DNA of 64,000 nt, taken from assembly GCA_036376135.1 (NCBI GenBank), contig DASVAW010000045.1, forward strand, positions 27,319 through 91,318, read 5' to 3'. The stretch comes from Candidatus Polarisedimenticolaceae bacterium. Its GTDB lineage: Bacteria > Acidobacteriota > Polarisedimenticolia > Polarisedimenticolales > DASRJG01. Below, one piece after another: positions 42,558 through 51,452 of the stretch. Both the position numbers and the translations under genes were made by a program. Within the stretch, counting starts at the first letter, position 1; every line of letters starts with the position of its first letter. The notes under the pieces were generated by a model. The model saw only the letters and a program-made list of their open reading frames with translations, had not been told where the DNA came from and made no database searches.

Positions 42558-43971
42558 CGTCGACCTCCTTTCCTTCCCCCCCGTCGATCGCGGCCGGAAG
42601 CCGCAGCGTCACGGTCGTTCCGGCTCCCTCGCGGCTGACGACCTCGATGTCCCCATGATGCTCCCGAACGATCTGCGCCGCGATGGTCAGGCCGAGCCCC
42701 GTGCCGGTGGACTTCGTCGTGAAGAACGGCTCGAGGACCCGGGCCCGCACCTCCGGGGGCATGCCGGGTCCGTCGTCGGCGACGGCGAGCGCGACCGCGG
42801 CGGCGCCGTGGCGCCCGGCGCGCAGCGTCACGCGGCCGCCCGCAGGCATCGCCTGGATCGCGTTGCGCACCAGGTTGACGACGGCGCGGAAGAGGTCGTC
42901 CCGGCCGCACGCGGCCTCGCACGGGCCCGGCTCCACCTCGACCGAGAGCTCCACCCCCGACTTGTCCGCCTCGTAGCGCAGCAGCGCCGCAGCGTCGGCG
43001 ACGACCTCGGCGAGCGCGACCGTCCCCTGCCGCGGGACGGGAGGATGCGTGAAGTCCAGGACCTCCGAGATCACCCGCTCGAGGCGCAGCACCTCGTGCA
43101 CCACGGTCCGGAGCGTCTCCGCTTCCGCCCCGTCGGGACGGCGGCGCAGGATCGAGCGCGCGAGCCCTCCGATCGCCACCAGCGGGTTGCGCACCTCGTG
43201 CACGACCCGGGCGGCGACCTCGCCCACCGCCGAGAGGCGCTCGGCGCGCACCAGGCGCTCCTGCTGCTCGCGCAGCTCCCGCGTCGCATCCTCGAGCTGC
43301 GCGACCTTGCGGGCGAGGTTCTCGCTCGTGCGCGCCCGCTCGATCGCCAGGGCCGCGTGGATCGCGAGCAGCTCGAGGACGAAGATGTCGTCGGCCTCGA
43401 TCGGGCGCCCGGTGATCCCGTTGTCGGCGAGCAGGAGCCCGACCGGACGCCCCTCGACGATCAGCGGCACCGCGGCGAACTCGCTCACGCCCAGCAGCTG
43501 CGCGTGCTCCCCGTCGCGCACGTGCAGCGTGCGCCCGCCCTTCAGCGCCCGGACCAGGAACGCGTCCCCGTCGGCGAGCGGCACGCGCAGTCGGTCGACG
43601 ATCCCCCGGACGGCTCCCCCCGAGGACCCCTCGAGGAGCGGGCCGTAGTCGGTGAGCAGCTCGCGCAGGCTCCGGGGCCTCGCGTCGAGCTCTCCCCAGA
43701 CCCGCGTCGCCTCCTCGTGGTCCGCGGGCCCGATCCCGTCGGCGCCCCGGAGCTCGCCGCGCGCGGCGTCCACGAGCACGAGGAAGGCCCGGTTGAAGCG
43801 CAGCCCCTGCCCCGCGGTCGCCCCGACGAGGATGGTGCGGAGGATCACCGCGAGGTCGGGTGCCGTGTGGAGCGACTCCGCGATCTCCCGGATCACGCGG
43901 AGCTCCCCCACCCGCCGCGCGAGCGCGGCGTCGGCCGACTCGTGCGTCCCGGCGGTGGGGGGCGGGTTCAT
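42535..43971 (-). CDS. GAF-domain sensor histidine kinase
   Basis: The 478-residue soluble kinase has an N-terminal GAF-type sensor (about residues 25-215) and a short coiled coil (215-245). A HisKA domain follows with His258 in VVHEVRNPLVAIGGLA, and then a HATPase domain with N-box NLVRNAIQAMPAGG, DDGPGMPPEV and TGTGLGLTIAAQIV. No membrane helix is predicted, so it senses an internal signal. The ATG overlaps the glgA stop (ATGA). Its target is presumably the response regulator that follows. Confidence 0.93.
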   Translation of the reverse strand: MNPPPTAGTHESADAALARRVGELRVIREIAESLHTAPDLAVILRTILVGATAGQGLRFNRAFLVLVDAARGELRGADGIGPADHEEATRVWGELDARPRSLRELLTDYGPLLEGSSGGAVRGIVDRLRVPLADGDAFLVRALKGGRTLHVRDGEHAQLLGVSEFAAVPLIVEGRPVGLLLADNGITGRPIEADDIFVLELLAIHAALAIERARTSENLARKVAQLEDATRELREQQERLVRAERLSAVGEVAARVVHEVRNPLVAIGGLARSILRRRPDGAEAETLRTVVHEVLRLERVISEVLDFTHPPVPRQGTVALAEVVADAAALLRYEADKSGVELSVEVEPGPCEAACGRDDLFRAVVNLVRNAIQAMPAGGRVTLRAGRHGAAAVALAVADDGPGMPPEVRARVLEPFFTTKSTGTGLGLTIAAQIVREHHGDIEVVSREGAGTTVTLRLPAAIDGGEGKEVDDVEDPGR

Positions 43972-45422
43972 CTCGCGTCCTCGCGGGCCTTCGCGTAGAC
44001 GGCGGCGTAACGGGAGGCGACCTCGCTCCACGGACGCGCGCGATCCATGCCGCGGCGCACCAGCTCCGACCAGAACACGCCGTCGGCGCGCGCGCGCTCG
44101 GCGCGGCGCACCGCGCGCAGCAGCTCGACCTGCTGGTATCCCTCGAACCGGAATCCGTTCCCGGCGGTGGGGTGCTCGCCGACGTCCTGGACCACGTCCG
44201 CGAGCCCTCCGGTCGCGTGCACGACCGGGACCGCGCCGTACCGCTGCGCGAGCATCGCGCGCATGCCGCTCGGATCGTGACGCGCGGGAATGAGGAGCAG
44301 GTCGGCCGAGGCGAGCGCGCGGCGCATGAGGCGCTCGTCGTCGGCGAAGCGCAGCGCGAGGCGTCCCGGGCGGCGCATCGCCGCCGCCCGCAGCCCCGCC
44401 TGGAGCTTCGGCTCTCCCGTCCCCAGGAGCACGATCTGCATGCCGTCCTCGACCAACGCGTCGAGTGTCGGAAGGAGAAGATCGATGCCGCCCGTGGCGT
44501 CGAGCCGGCCGAGCGAAACGGCCAGCGGGGCGTCCGGCGCCGCAACGTCGAGTCCGAGCTCCTCCCGGAACGCCGCCTTGTTGCGCGATCGCCGCGTCGT
44601 GTCGAAGCGAGTGTAGCGGAATCGCAGCGCCGGATCGACCTCGGGGTCCCAGTTGTCGTCGTCGACTCCGTGCAGGATCCCGTCGAGGCGATCCTCGTGC
44701 CGCACGAGCAAACCCTCGAGCCCGCCCGCGGCCCGCTCGTCCACGAGCACCTCCGCGGCGTAGGACGGCGAGGTGAGCGTGATGCGGTCGGCGGCCTCGA
44801 TGCCGAGCTTGTGGAGGTTCACCTTTCCGTGGAACTCCAGCGGTCCCATCGGGTAATCGAGGTCGGGCGGCAGTCCGGCCTCGGAGAGCCACGGCCTTCC
44901 GACTTCCGCCGGGTAGGTCAGGTCGTGGGGGGTGTACACGACCGCCGGACGCGCGCCTCCCGCACGCGGACGCCAGCGCGTCAGCGCCGCGGCGGGCGCT
45001 CCCTGGAGGTCGTGCGCGTGCAGGACCTCCGGACGCCATCCGTCGCGGCCGAGTCCGTCGTGGAGCGCGCGAGCGAGGATCGAACCGCGCGTCGCGGACG
45101 CCTCGACGTCGGCGCCGTACGGGTCGCCGGTGTCGAACACGGGATGTTCGACCACGATCACCGGAGCGGCGAGCCGGTCGGACTCGAACAACGCGACCGT
45201 CGCGGCCCCCCACGCCCCCCGGTGGCGCACCTGGACCTGCACCTGCCAGGTCGCCCGCGTTCCGGGAGGGAGCCGGTCGAGGGCGCTCCTCCAGGCCGGA
45301 AGCGCGCAGCGCACGTCGTGACCCGCCCCGCGCAGCGCCGCCGCGAGCGCCGCAACCGATTCGGCGAGCTCGCCCACGCGCGCGAGGGGTTTCAGCTCCG
45401 CGGAGACGAGCAGGACGCGCAC
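43968..45422 (-). CDS. glgA: GT5 glycogen synthase-like protein
   Basis: The 484-residue GT-B enzyme has the GT5 layout: N-terminal VRVLLVSAELKPLARVGELA, DLQGAPAAALTRWR, a middle ILHGVDDDNWDPEVDP and C-terminal VSLGRLDATGGIDLL, LLIPARHDPSGMRAMLAQRYG. The family's ADP-glucose loop KxGG appears as RVGE (residues 15-18), and the E-P-C-G of the acceptor-side motif appears as D-P-S-G. Activity or donor preference may therefore differ from classical GlgA. The gene is coupled to galT and to the histidine kinase by overlaps. Confidence 0.82.
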   Translation of the reverse strand: MRVLLVSAELKPLARVGELAESVAALAAALRGAGHDVRCALPAWRSALDRLPPGTRATWQVQVQVRHRGAWGAATVALFESDRLAAPVIVVEHPVFDTGDPYGADVEASATRGSILARALHDGLGRDGWRPEVLHAHDLQGAPAAALTRWRPRAGGARPAVVYTPHDLTYPAEVGRPWLSEAGLPPDLDYPMGPLEFHGKVNLHKLGIEAADRITLTSPSYAAEVLVDERAAGGLEGLLVRHEDRLDGILHGVDDDNWDPEVDPALRFRYTRFDTTRRSRNKAAFREELGLDVAAPDAPLAVSLGRLDATGGIDLLLPTLDALVEDGMQIVLLGTGEPKLQAGLRAAAMRRPGRLALRFADDERLMRRALASADLLLIPARHDPSGMRAMLAQRYGAVPVVHATGGLADVVQDVGEHPTAGNGFRFEGYQQVELLRAVRRAERARADGVFWSELVRRGMDRARPWSEVASRYAAVYAKAREDAR

Positions 45423-46453
45423 TAGATCGAGGCCTCGCGAAGGAACGCCGCGGCCTCCTCGGGGGAGGTCGGGTTGATGTAGAAGCCCGATCCCCACTCG
45501 AAGCCGGCGACCCGGGTGAGCCGCGGCAGGATCTCCAGGTGCCAGTGGAAGTCGAACGGCAGCGTGTCCCAGTAGTTGCGGCGGCGCACCGTGGTGACGG
45601 TGTTCGGGGCGGTGTGGAAGACGAAGTTGTACGGCGGGTCGTCGAGCACCGACTTCAGCCGGGCCATGGTCTCGCGCAGGATCCGCGCGAAGGCGGCGAT
45701 CGTCTCCTTGGGCTCCTCGGGGAACGAGTGGCAGTGCTTGCGCGGGATCACCATCAGCTCGAACGGGAAGCGCGACGCGTAGGGCGCGACGACCGCGAAG
45801 TGCTCGTCGATCGAGACGATCCGCTCCCGGTCGTCGATCTCCTGCTGCAGCGCGTCGCAGTAGATGCACCGCTCCTTCAGGTGGTAGTGCTCGCGGGCGG
45901 TGTCGAGCTCGACGTGGATGGCGCGCGGCGTCACGGGGGTGGCGATCAGCTGGAGGTGGGGGTGCGGGAGGGACGCCCCGGCGACCGCGCCGTGATTCTT
46001 GAAGAGCAGGACGTATTTGAAGCGGGGGTCGCGCAGCAGGTCGCGCAGGCGCGCCTGGCACATGAGCATCACCGACTCGACGTGCGACGGATCCATGTCC
46101 CCGAGGTGATGATGGTGCTGGGGCGACTCGACCACGACCTCGTGCGCCCCGACGCCGTGCATCCGGTCGTACAGCCCGCGCCCGCGGCGGTCGAGCTCCC
46201 CCTCGATCGCGAGAGCCGGGTACTTGTTCGGCACCACGCGCACCTGCCAGCCGGGCCCGTTCGCCGCCCCTCCGGCCGCGCGGATCGCCGCGATCTCCTT
46301 GGGAGTCTTGTCCTCGTTGCCGGGACAGAAGGGGCAGAACTTCGGTTCGTGGGTCGTCTCGTGCTGGAACGCGAAATCCTCGGGGCGGCGGCTGCGCTCG
46401 CTCGCGATGATCACCCAGCGCTTCGAGAACGGGTCGTGTCGGAGTTCGGACAT
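45422..46453 (-). CDS. galT: GalT-family nucleotidyl transferase
   Basis: The 343-residue HIT-superfamily enzyme has a zinc motif FCPFCPGNE with a second pair CIYCDALQ, and the nucleophile motif GASLPHPHLQLIA whose His accepts the nucleotide. The end HWHLEILPR is typical. Classical GalT exchanges UMP between UDP-glucose and galactose-1-phosphate. No galK or galE is present; lying between pfk and glgA, it may instead work on ADP-glucose or glucose-1-phosphate, as some GalT-like phosphorylases do. It shares one base with glgA. Confidence 0.88.
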   Translation of the reverse strand: MSELRHDPFSKRWVIIASERSRRPEDFAFQHETTHEPKFCPFCPGNEDKTPKEIAAIRAAGGAANGPGWQVRVVPNKYPALAIEGELDRRGRGLYDRMHGVGAHEVVVESPQHHHHLGDMDPSHVESVMLMCQARLRDLLRDPRFKYVLLFKNHGAVAGASLPHPHLQLIATPVTPRAIHVELDTAREHYHLKERCIYCDALQQEIDDRERIVSIDEHFAVVAPYASRFPFELMVIPRKHCHSFPEEPKETIAAFARILRETMARLKSVLDDPPYNFVFHTAPNTVTTVRRRNYWDTLPFDFHWHLEILPRLTRVAGFEWGSGFYINPTSPEEAAAFLREASI

Positions 46454-46470
46454 CGGGCGGTCGTCCCCTC

Positions 46471-47496
46471 TCAGGCGAAAAGCCGCGACGCTTCCTGGTA
46501 GAGCGCCGCGGGCACGGTACGGAGTTCCTTCACGGCCTCGGCGAGCGGGACCGCGACGAACTCCCCGCCGCGCCACGCCGCCATCATCCCCCACTGCTTC
46601 CGCTCGACCATCTCGGCGGCGAGCAGGCCGTAGCGGGTCGCGAGCACGCGGTCGAACGCCGTCGGCGTCCCTCCGCGCTGGGTGTGACCGAGCGCGACGG
46701 AGCGGGTCTCGAATCCCGTCTCCTTCTCGATCCGCTTCGCGAGGTACTCGCCGATTCCGCCGAGCTTGACGTGCCCGAAGGCGTCGAGCTCCTGATCCTT
46801 GGTGACGTGACCGTCGGGGAGGGTCGCCCCTTCCGCGACCACGACGATGCCGAAGTTCTTCCCCGCCTCGCGACGGCGCCTCAGGCCGGCGCAGATCGCC
46901 GGGAGATCGATCTTCCGTTCCGGAATCAGGATGTGGTCTGCGCCGCCGGCGAGGCCCGCATGGAGCGCGATCCACCCCGCGTGGCGCCCCATGACCTCGC
47001 AGACGATCACGCGGTCGTGGCTCTCCGCGGTCGAGTGCAGGCGATCCACGGCCTCCGTCGCGATCATCACCGCGGTGTCGAACCCGAACGTCTGGTCGGT
47101 CCCCGACAGGTCGTTGTCGATCGTCTTCGGGACCCCCACGACCGGGAACCCCGCCGCCGCGAGCTTGTTCGCGACGCCCAGCGTGTCCTCGCCCCCGAGG
47201 GCGACGAGCGCATCGAGCCCGAGCGCCCGGAAGTTCTCCTTGGCCCGCGCGGCGTCCTCGTCGTTCTTGAACGGGTTGGTGCGCGAGGTCCCGAGGATCG
47301 TGCCGCCGAGGTGGAGGATCCCGCTGACGTGGCCGGCATCGAGCTCGACCGTGTCCTTCGTGAGGAGCCCCTTCCAGCCCTTGCGGATGCCGAGCACCCG
47401 GCGCCCGTACTGGTGGGAGCGGCGCACGCAGGCGCGGATCACCGCGTTGAGCCCCGGGGCGTCGCCGCCGCCGGTCAGGATGCCGATCGTCTCCAT
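46471..47496 (-). CDS. pfp: Phosphofructokinase, pyrophosphate-type residues
   Basis: The 341-residue PFK has GGGDAPGLNAVIR for phosphate binding, TSRTNPF, GGEDTLG at residues 101-107 and PKTIDND at 123-129. ATP enzymes have Gly at positions 104 and 124 in E. coli numbering; here Asp104 and Lys124 are found, as in pyrophosphate-dependent PFKs of the Amycolatopsis type. It probably catalyses a reversible PPi-linked step. It is the first gene of the glycogen operon; CAGGAG precedes the ATG. Confidence 0.88.
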   Translation of the reverse strand: METIGILTGGGDAPGLNAVIRACVRRSHQYGRRVLGIRKGWKGLLTKDTVELDAGHVSGILHLGGTILGTSRTNPFKNDEDAARAKENFRALGLDALVALGGEDTLGVANKLAAAGFPVVGVPKTIDNDLSGTDQTFGFDTAVMIATEAVDRLHSTAESHDRVIVCEVMGRHAGWIALHAGLAGGADHILIPERKIDLPAICAGLRRRREAGKNFGIVVVAEGATLPDGHVTKDQELDAFGHVKLGGIGEYLAKRIEKETGFETRSVALGHTQRGGTPTAFDRVLATRYGLLAAEMVERKQWGMMAAWRGGEFVAVPLAEAVKELRTVPAALYQEASRLFA

Positions 47497-47531
47497 GGGT
47501 TCGCATCTCCTGGGGAAACGGGAGGCGGGAT

Positions 47532-47537
47532 TATACT
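47532..47537 (+). promoter_or_regulatory. -10 element of the deaminase gene
   Basis: TATACT, 27 bases before the GTG, in the 62-bp divergent gap with pfp. It is followed by GGAGG (47548-47552), 6 bases before the GTG. Confidence 0.5.
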
Positions 47538-47558
47538 GCCCGACCCCGGAGGCTTTGC

Positions 47559-48593
47559 GTGCGCCCCAACGCTCCCCGCCTCGAGTCGATCCCCAAGGTC
47601 GAGCTCCACCAGCACGTCGACGGCTCGATCCCCGTACGCACGACCTGGGCCCTGATGAAGCGCCACGGCCTCGCCCCGGTGGCGACGGCGAGGGAGATGC
47701 GCCGCCTGCTCCAGCTCCAGCCCGCCGAGGAGGGCTCCCTCCTCGCCTACCTCGACAAGTTCCACTACCCGATGTGGATCACCCAGTTCTACGAGAACAT
47801 CACGCGGGTCACGAAGGACATCGTCGAGGAGGCTTACGGGCACGGCGTGCGCCTGCTCGAGCTGCGCTACGCCCCCGCGATCCACACCTTCGGCGGACTC
47901 ACCCCTCGGCAGGCGATCCGCTCGGTGCTGTCGGGAATGAACGCAGCCACGAGGAAACACCCCGACCTCGAGGTCGGCCTCGTGGTCATCTCGATGCGCC
48001 AGCACGGGCCGCACATCGCGAAGATCATCGCCCGCCAGGCGCTCGCGGAGGCCCAACACCTGCACGAGCGGTGCGGCGTCGTCGGGTTCGACCTCGCGGG
48101 AGCCGAGCGCGGCAATCCGCCGCGGCTGTTCCGCAGCGCCTACGACGTCGCGCGGCGCGGGGGGCTCGGGCTCACCGTGCACGCCGGCGAGGACGAGGGG
48201 CCGGAGCGCATCTGGGAGGCGGTGGACGAGCTTGGCGTCGATCGGATCGGCCACGGCTGCTCCGCCGTGTCCGACCTCGCGCTGCTCCGGCGGCTTGCGA
48301 AGGACAAGGTCCTCGTCGAGTGCTGCCCGACCTCGAACTACCAGACCGGCGCGGTCCGGAAGGGCGAGCGGCACCCCGTCTTCACCTTCCTCGAGCACGG
48401 GATCCCGGTGGCGATCTGCACCGACAACACGACGGTCAGCGCGACGGACCAGATCCGCGAGAACGGTTACCTGCTCGAGGCGCTCGACGTGAAGGCGATC
48501 GAGGCGCTGCACCGCGAGGCGGCGCGTTATTCGTTCCTGCGGCGCGGCGGGCATTTCCTGAAGCGCAGCCGCGAGGCCGTGGAGACCGCCTGA
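47559..48593 (+). CDS. add: Adenosine deaminase
   Basis: Zinc enzyme converting adenosine to inosine, 344 residues. It has KVELHQHVDGS (metal His pair), GVVGFDLAGAERGNPP, VHAGEDEGPERIWEA with the third His and catalytic Glu, RIGHGCSAVSD and CTDNTTVSATD with the metal Asp. The GTG start is supported by GGAGG. It ends 6 bp from the convergent haem-binding gene. Confidence 0.94.
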   Translation: MRPNAPRLESIPKVELHQHVDGSIPVRTTWALMKRHGLAPVATAREMRRLLQLQPAEEGSLLAYLDKFHYPMWITQFYENITRVTKDIVEEAYGHGVRLLELRYAPAIHTFGGLTPRQAIRSVLSGMNAATRKHPDLEVGLVVISMRQHGPHIAKIIARQALAEAQHLHERCGVVGFDLAGAERGNPPRLFRSAYDVARRGGLGLTVHAGEDEGPERIWEAVDELGVDRIGHGCSAVSDLALLRRLAKDKVLVECCPTSNYQTGAVRKGERHPVFTFLEHGIPVAICTDNTTVSATDQIRENGYLLEALDVKAIEALHREAARYSFLRRGGHFLKRSREAVETA

Positions 48594-48599
48594 TCCGCG

Positions 48600-49040
48600 T
48601 CAGTTCTCGGACGGCTCCGCCGGTCCGGCCCAGGCCCGGATCGTCTCGACGTCCGCCGCCGTGAGCTCGGCCCCCGGGTGCGTCAGGAGATACGCGCGGA
48701 TCGGCATCTCCCCCTCGGTCACGACCTCGACGATCTCCTCCAGCGCATGGGCGCGCTTGTCGCCGTCGAGCCGGTTCCACCGCGAGAGGTTCAGGTGACG
48801 CCGTCCGTCCCGCACGTCGGAGGCGACGAGCCACGACACCGGCGCGACACGGCTGTACCACGGCCAGCGCGTCTCGTGCGAATGGCAGTCGTAACAGGAG
48901 CGTCTCAGGATCGAGGCCACCTCGGCCGGGGCCGCGACGTCCTCTTCCACCGGGGGGTTCTCGCGGGAGACGGGCACCAGTTGCATCGCCACGAAGGCGG
49001 CGGCGAGTCCTGCGAACGCGATCTGGAGCTTTCGACCCAT
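48600..49040 (-). CDS. Haem-binding domain protein, cytochrome c-like
   Basis: The 146-residue protein has an N-terminal membrane or signal helix and one CxxCH haem site in RRSCYDCHSHETRWPWYSRV, followed by DVRDGRRHLNLSRWNRL, the signature of the HaemBd family. It should be periplasmic with one covalently attached haem; redox partners are unknown. It is preceded closely by an NTF2-like gene on the same strand. Confidence 0.87.
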   Translation of the reverse strand: MGRKLQIAFAGLAAAFVAMQLVPVSRENPPVEEDVAAPAEVASILRRSCYDCHSHETRWPWYSRVAPVSWLVASDVRDGRRHLNLSRWNRLDGDKRAHALEEIVEVVTEGEMPIRAYLLTHPGAELTAADVETIRAWAGPAEPSEN

Positions 49041-49044
49041 CCCC

Positions 49045-49602
49045 TCAACGCTCCGGAACGACGACCCCGGCGACGATCCGCTGGACGACCGACTCGACCC
49101 CCGCGTGACGGAGGCGCCACCCTTCCGGCGAACGGAGCCAGGTCTCGAGGCGCTGGGTCACGACCTCCACCTCGACCGACTTCCCGCCGATCACTTCGCG
49201 CGTGGTGATCCGCCGGCCGATCAGCGCGGTGACCGCGTCCTGCTGCACTTCGACCGTGCCGATGCCGTAGGCGATCTTGGCGGGCCGCTTCAATCCCGTC
49301 ATCCACGCGTTCAGCGCCCTGGCCGCGGCACCCGCGTCGAGCGTCCGGCCGTCGGCGGCGATCTCCGAGTAGTCGGGGAGTCGGACCTTCAGGTACGGCT
49401 CGACGTCGCCCCTTTCGGCCGCGGCGGCGAAACCCTCGTAGACCGCGGAGAGGTCGGCCTTGGCCTGGGCGCCGAGCTGCTCGCGCGGGGTGAGCCGGGT
49501 CCCGTCCTTCGGGGACAGGTCGAGGATCTTGGGCTTCTCCACGGGCGCGGCGACGGCGGCGGCCGCGGAACCCAGGACGACGGCGGCGAACAGACGGTGC
49601 AT
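49045..49602 (-). CDS. Exported NTF2-like (SnoaL/DUF4440) protein
   Basis: The 185-residue protein has a signal peptide (MHRLFAAVVLGSAAAAVAAP) and a central cone-fold-like region (YEGFAAAAERGDVEPYLKV, GGKSVEVEVVTQRLETWLR). The fold suggests a small-molecule binding or isomerase domain, but catalytic residues cannot be assigned. It starts 4 bp before the haem-binding gene in the same direction. Confidence 0.6.
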   Translation of the reverse strand: MHRLFAAVVLGSAAAAVAAPVEKPKILDLSPKDGTRLTPREQLGAQAKADLSAVYEGFAAAAERGDVEPYLKVRLPDYSEIAADGRTLDAGAAARALNAWMTGLKRPAKIAYGIGTVEVQQDAVTALIGRRITTREVIGGKSVEVEVVTQRLETWLRSPEGWRLRHAGVESVVQRIVAGVVVPER

Positions 49603-49736
49603 CCGACCTCCAGAACGTCGATCATCTTGCCAGCGCGGGAACCTTCGGCACCACGCGATCCCCGACCCCGCGTCGAAACCCGGCCGGCCGTTGCGGACGG
49701 TGAGGGGGAAACGCGGCTCCGGGATCGCGCCCCAAT

Positions 49737-50363
49737 CTACGGCGAAGCGGCCGCCCGCGAAAGGGACGGGGCGAGCCGCGCCGCGAAGTGCAGCGATCGA
49801 CCGAACCACCAGGCCGCCCACGCCGGGTAGAGGGGGAGGTCTGCGGTCCACGCCTCGATCTCGAAACCGAGGCGGGGCAACGTTTCCCGCCAGACCCGCT
49901 CCGGCCAGTAACTTCCCGGGATGTCCACGCCGTGCCGTGCGTTCCCGACGCGGTCCATGAATCGCAGCGTCGGACCGGCCAGGAACCCCTCGCGGGTATG
50001 GTCCTTGATGAGGACGACGCCGCGACTCACCCGCGCCGTCTCGAGCAGGAGCGCTTCCGGTTCCTCCGCATGGTGCACGACGTCCACGAGCAGGACCGCG
50101 TCGAAGGCGCCGTCCGGGTACGGAAGCCGGAGGCCGTCGAACGGTCTCACGGGGATCCGCACCTCCGGGCGAACGAGGACCTCCACCCCCTCGATCGCGA
50201 CGTCGGGTCGGGCTTCGCCGATCCTCTCGGCGAGCAGGCCGTCGCCGCACCCCACGTCCAGGACCCGCGCTCCGGGGGGAATCCAGGGCGTCAGGATGTC
50301 CCGCAGCACCGTCGTGCGGCGTTCGTGGACGTAACCTCCGTGAAGGCGACCGAGCAGGCTCAT
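49737..50363 (-). CDS. Class I SAM-dependent methyltransferase
   Basis: The 208-residue methyltransferase has motif I ARVLDVGCGDGLLAERIG and AFDAVLLVDVVHHAEEPEAL. Its C-terminal half (PGSYWPERVWRETLPRLGF, WTADLPLYP) is found in small lipid- or glycan-linked methyltransferases. ATGA overlap couples it to the upstream membrane-protein gene. The 134-base gap that follows it shows nothing I can name. Confidence 0.83.
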   Translation of the reverse strand: MSLLGRLHGGYVHERRTTVLRDILTPWIPPGARVLDVGCGDGLLAERIGEARPDVAIEGVEVLVRPEVRIPVRPFDGLRLPYPDGAFDAVLLVDVVHHAEEPEALLLETARVSRGVVLIKDHTREGFLAGPTLRFMDRVGNARHGVDIPGSYWPERVWRETLPRLGFEIEAWTADLPLYPAWAAWWFGRSLHFAARLAPSLSRAAASP

Positions 50364-50899
50364 CCGCGGTCGCCCCGGGCGGCCGCCCCGAGGATCGCGG
50401 AGAAGACCAAAAGCACCGCGCCGGTGAACCACGCCGCGATCCCGAAGCTCGACGAGGCGTACAGGGCGATCGCGACGCCCCCGGCGACCAGCGCCGCGGC
50501 GAGCACCGCGAACGCGCGCATCCCGTAGAGGGTCACGAACGGGAGGTAATGCGCGCCGAGGAGGATCGTGAGCGCGGGAAAGAACCAGTGGAGTCGATGC
50601 AGCCCGACCGGCAGGAGGAGCGGCATCGAGAGCGGCAACACGAACGCGACCTGCATCCCGAGCCCGCGCAGCCCGTTCTCGGGACTGATCCGCGTGCGCC
50701 CCCCCGTCAGCCGCACCAGCGCCTCGGTCAGCGGGAAGATGAAGAACCCGCCCACGACGATCGTCGCGATCGCCGTCCGGGGGGTGCCCCACGTCGCGAG
50801 CGCGGCCGCGAGGAGCCACAGGACCCCGGAGACGAGCTGGGCGTAGAACCCACCCGCGTAGCGGGCGCGCATCTCGCGCTGGGCGTCGGCAAGGTGCAT
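50360..50899 (-). CDS. Polytopic membrane protein (DUF7010-like)
   Basis: The 179-residue protein has five or six membrane helices and the conserved-looking stretch ATIVVGGFFIFPLTEALVRL, then GAHYLPFVTLYGMRAFAVLA. Function is unknown; I place it near DUF7010 from memory. It is coupled to the methyltransferase gene by ATGA. Confidence 0.7.
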   Translation of the reverse strand: MHLADAQREMRARYAGGFYAQLVSGVLWLLAAALATWGTPRTAIATIVVGGFFIFPLTEALVRLTGGRTRISPENGLRGLGMQVAFVLPLSMPLLLPVGLHRLHWFFPALTILLGAHYLPFVTLYGMRAFAVLAAALVAGGVAIALYASSSFGIAAWFTGAVLLVFSAILGAAARGDRG

Positions 50900-50924
50900 G
50901 GCTTCCCCCCGAAAGCCCGAGACT

Positions 50925-51380
50925 CTACCCGCGATCGCCTCCGCCGCGATAGACGTCCGGCCGATGAATCTCCATGTACCCCTCCGGCCGGCGCAGCGGC
51001 GTGAATCCGTAGGCGGCGTAGAGCGCGTGCGCGTCGCGGGTGACCAGGACGAAGCGCCGCAGCCCCTGAAGGTCGGGATGGGCGAGGACGGTCTCGACGA
51101 GGAAGCGACCGAGCCCCCGCCCCCGGTGGGCCTCCAGGACGTAGACGTCGGCGAGATAGCCGAAGGTCGCGCGATCGGTGACGACGCGGGCGAAGCCGAC
51201 CTGCTCCTCACCGTGGAACAGGCTGAACGGGATCGAACCGGCGATCGCCCGCTCGAGCGTCTCCCGCGGCATGCCCTGCCCCCAGTAACTCCGCGCCAGG
51301 AACGCGTGCACCGCGTCGCGATCGACCGCCTCGGGGTCGGTCGTGATCCGATAGCCGTCCCGGAGCACTTCGGCGCTCAC
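50925..51380 (-). CDS. GNAT-family N-acetyltransferase
   Basis: The 151-residue GNAT protein has the acetyl-CoA pyrophosphate loop VLEAHRGRGLGRFLVE and ALYAAYGFTPLRRPEGYME. The GTG at 51380 was chosen because GGGAGGAG lies just upstream; a start 11 codons earlier lacks this. The substrate is unknown. Confidence 0.88.
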   Translation of the reverse strand: MSAEVLRDGYRITTDPEAVDRDAVHAFLARSYWGQGMPRETLERAIAGSIPFSLFHGEEQVGFARVVTDRATFGYLADVYVLEAHRGRGLGRFLVETVLAHPDLQGLRRFVLVTRDAHALYAAYGFTPLRRPEGYMEIHRPDVYRGGGDRG

Positions 51381-51452
51381 CCCAGCTCCTCCCGGTCCCC
51401 GACGTCCACGCACCCCCGACCTTCCGACCGGGCCGCTCCCGCTCGGACGGGA

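Noticed and set aside
50360..51211. Longer start for the membrane protein at 50.4 kb, extending into the GNAT gene.
   Set aside because: The extension is antisense-like Arg/Ser-rich sequence overlapping a clear GNAT frame; the ATG at 50899 precedes the first membrane helix.
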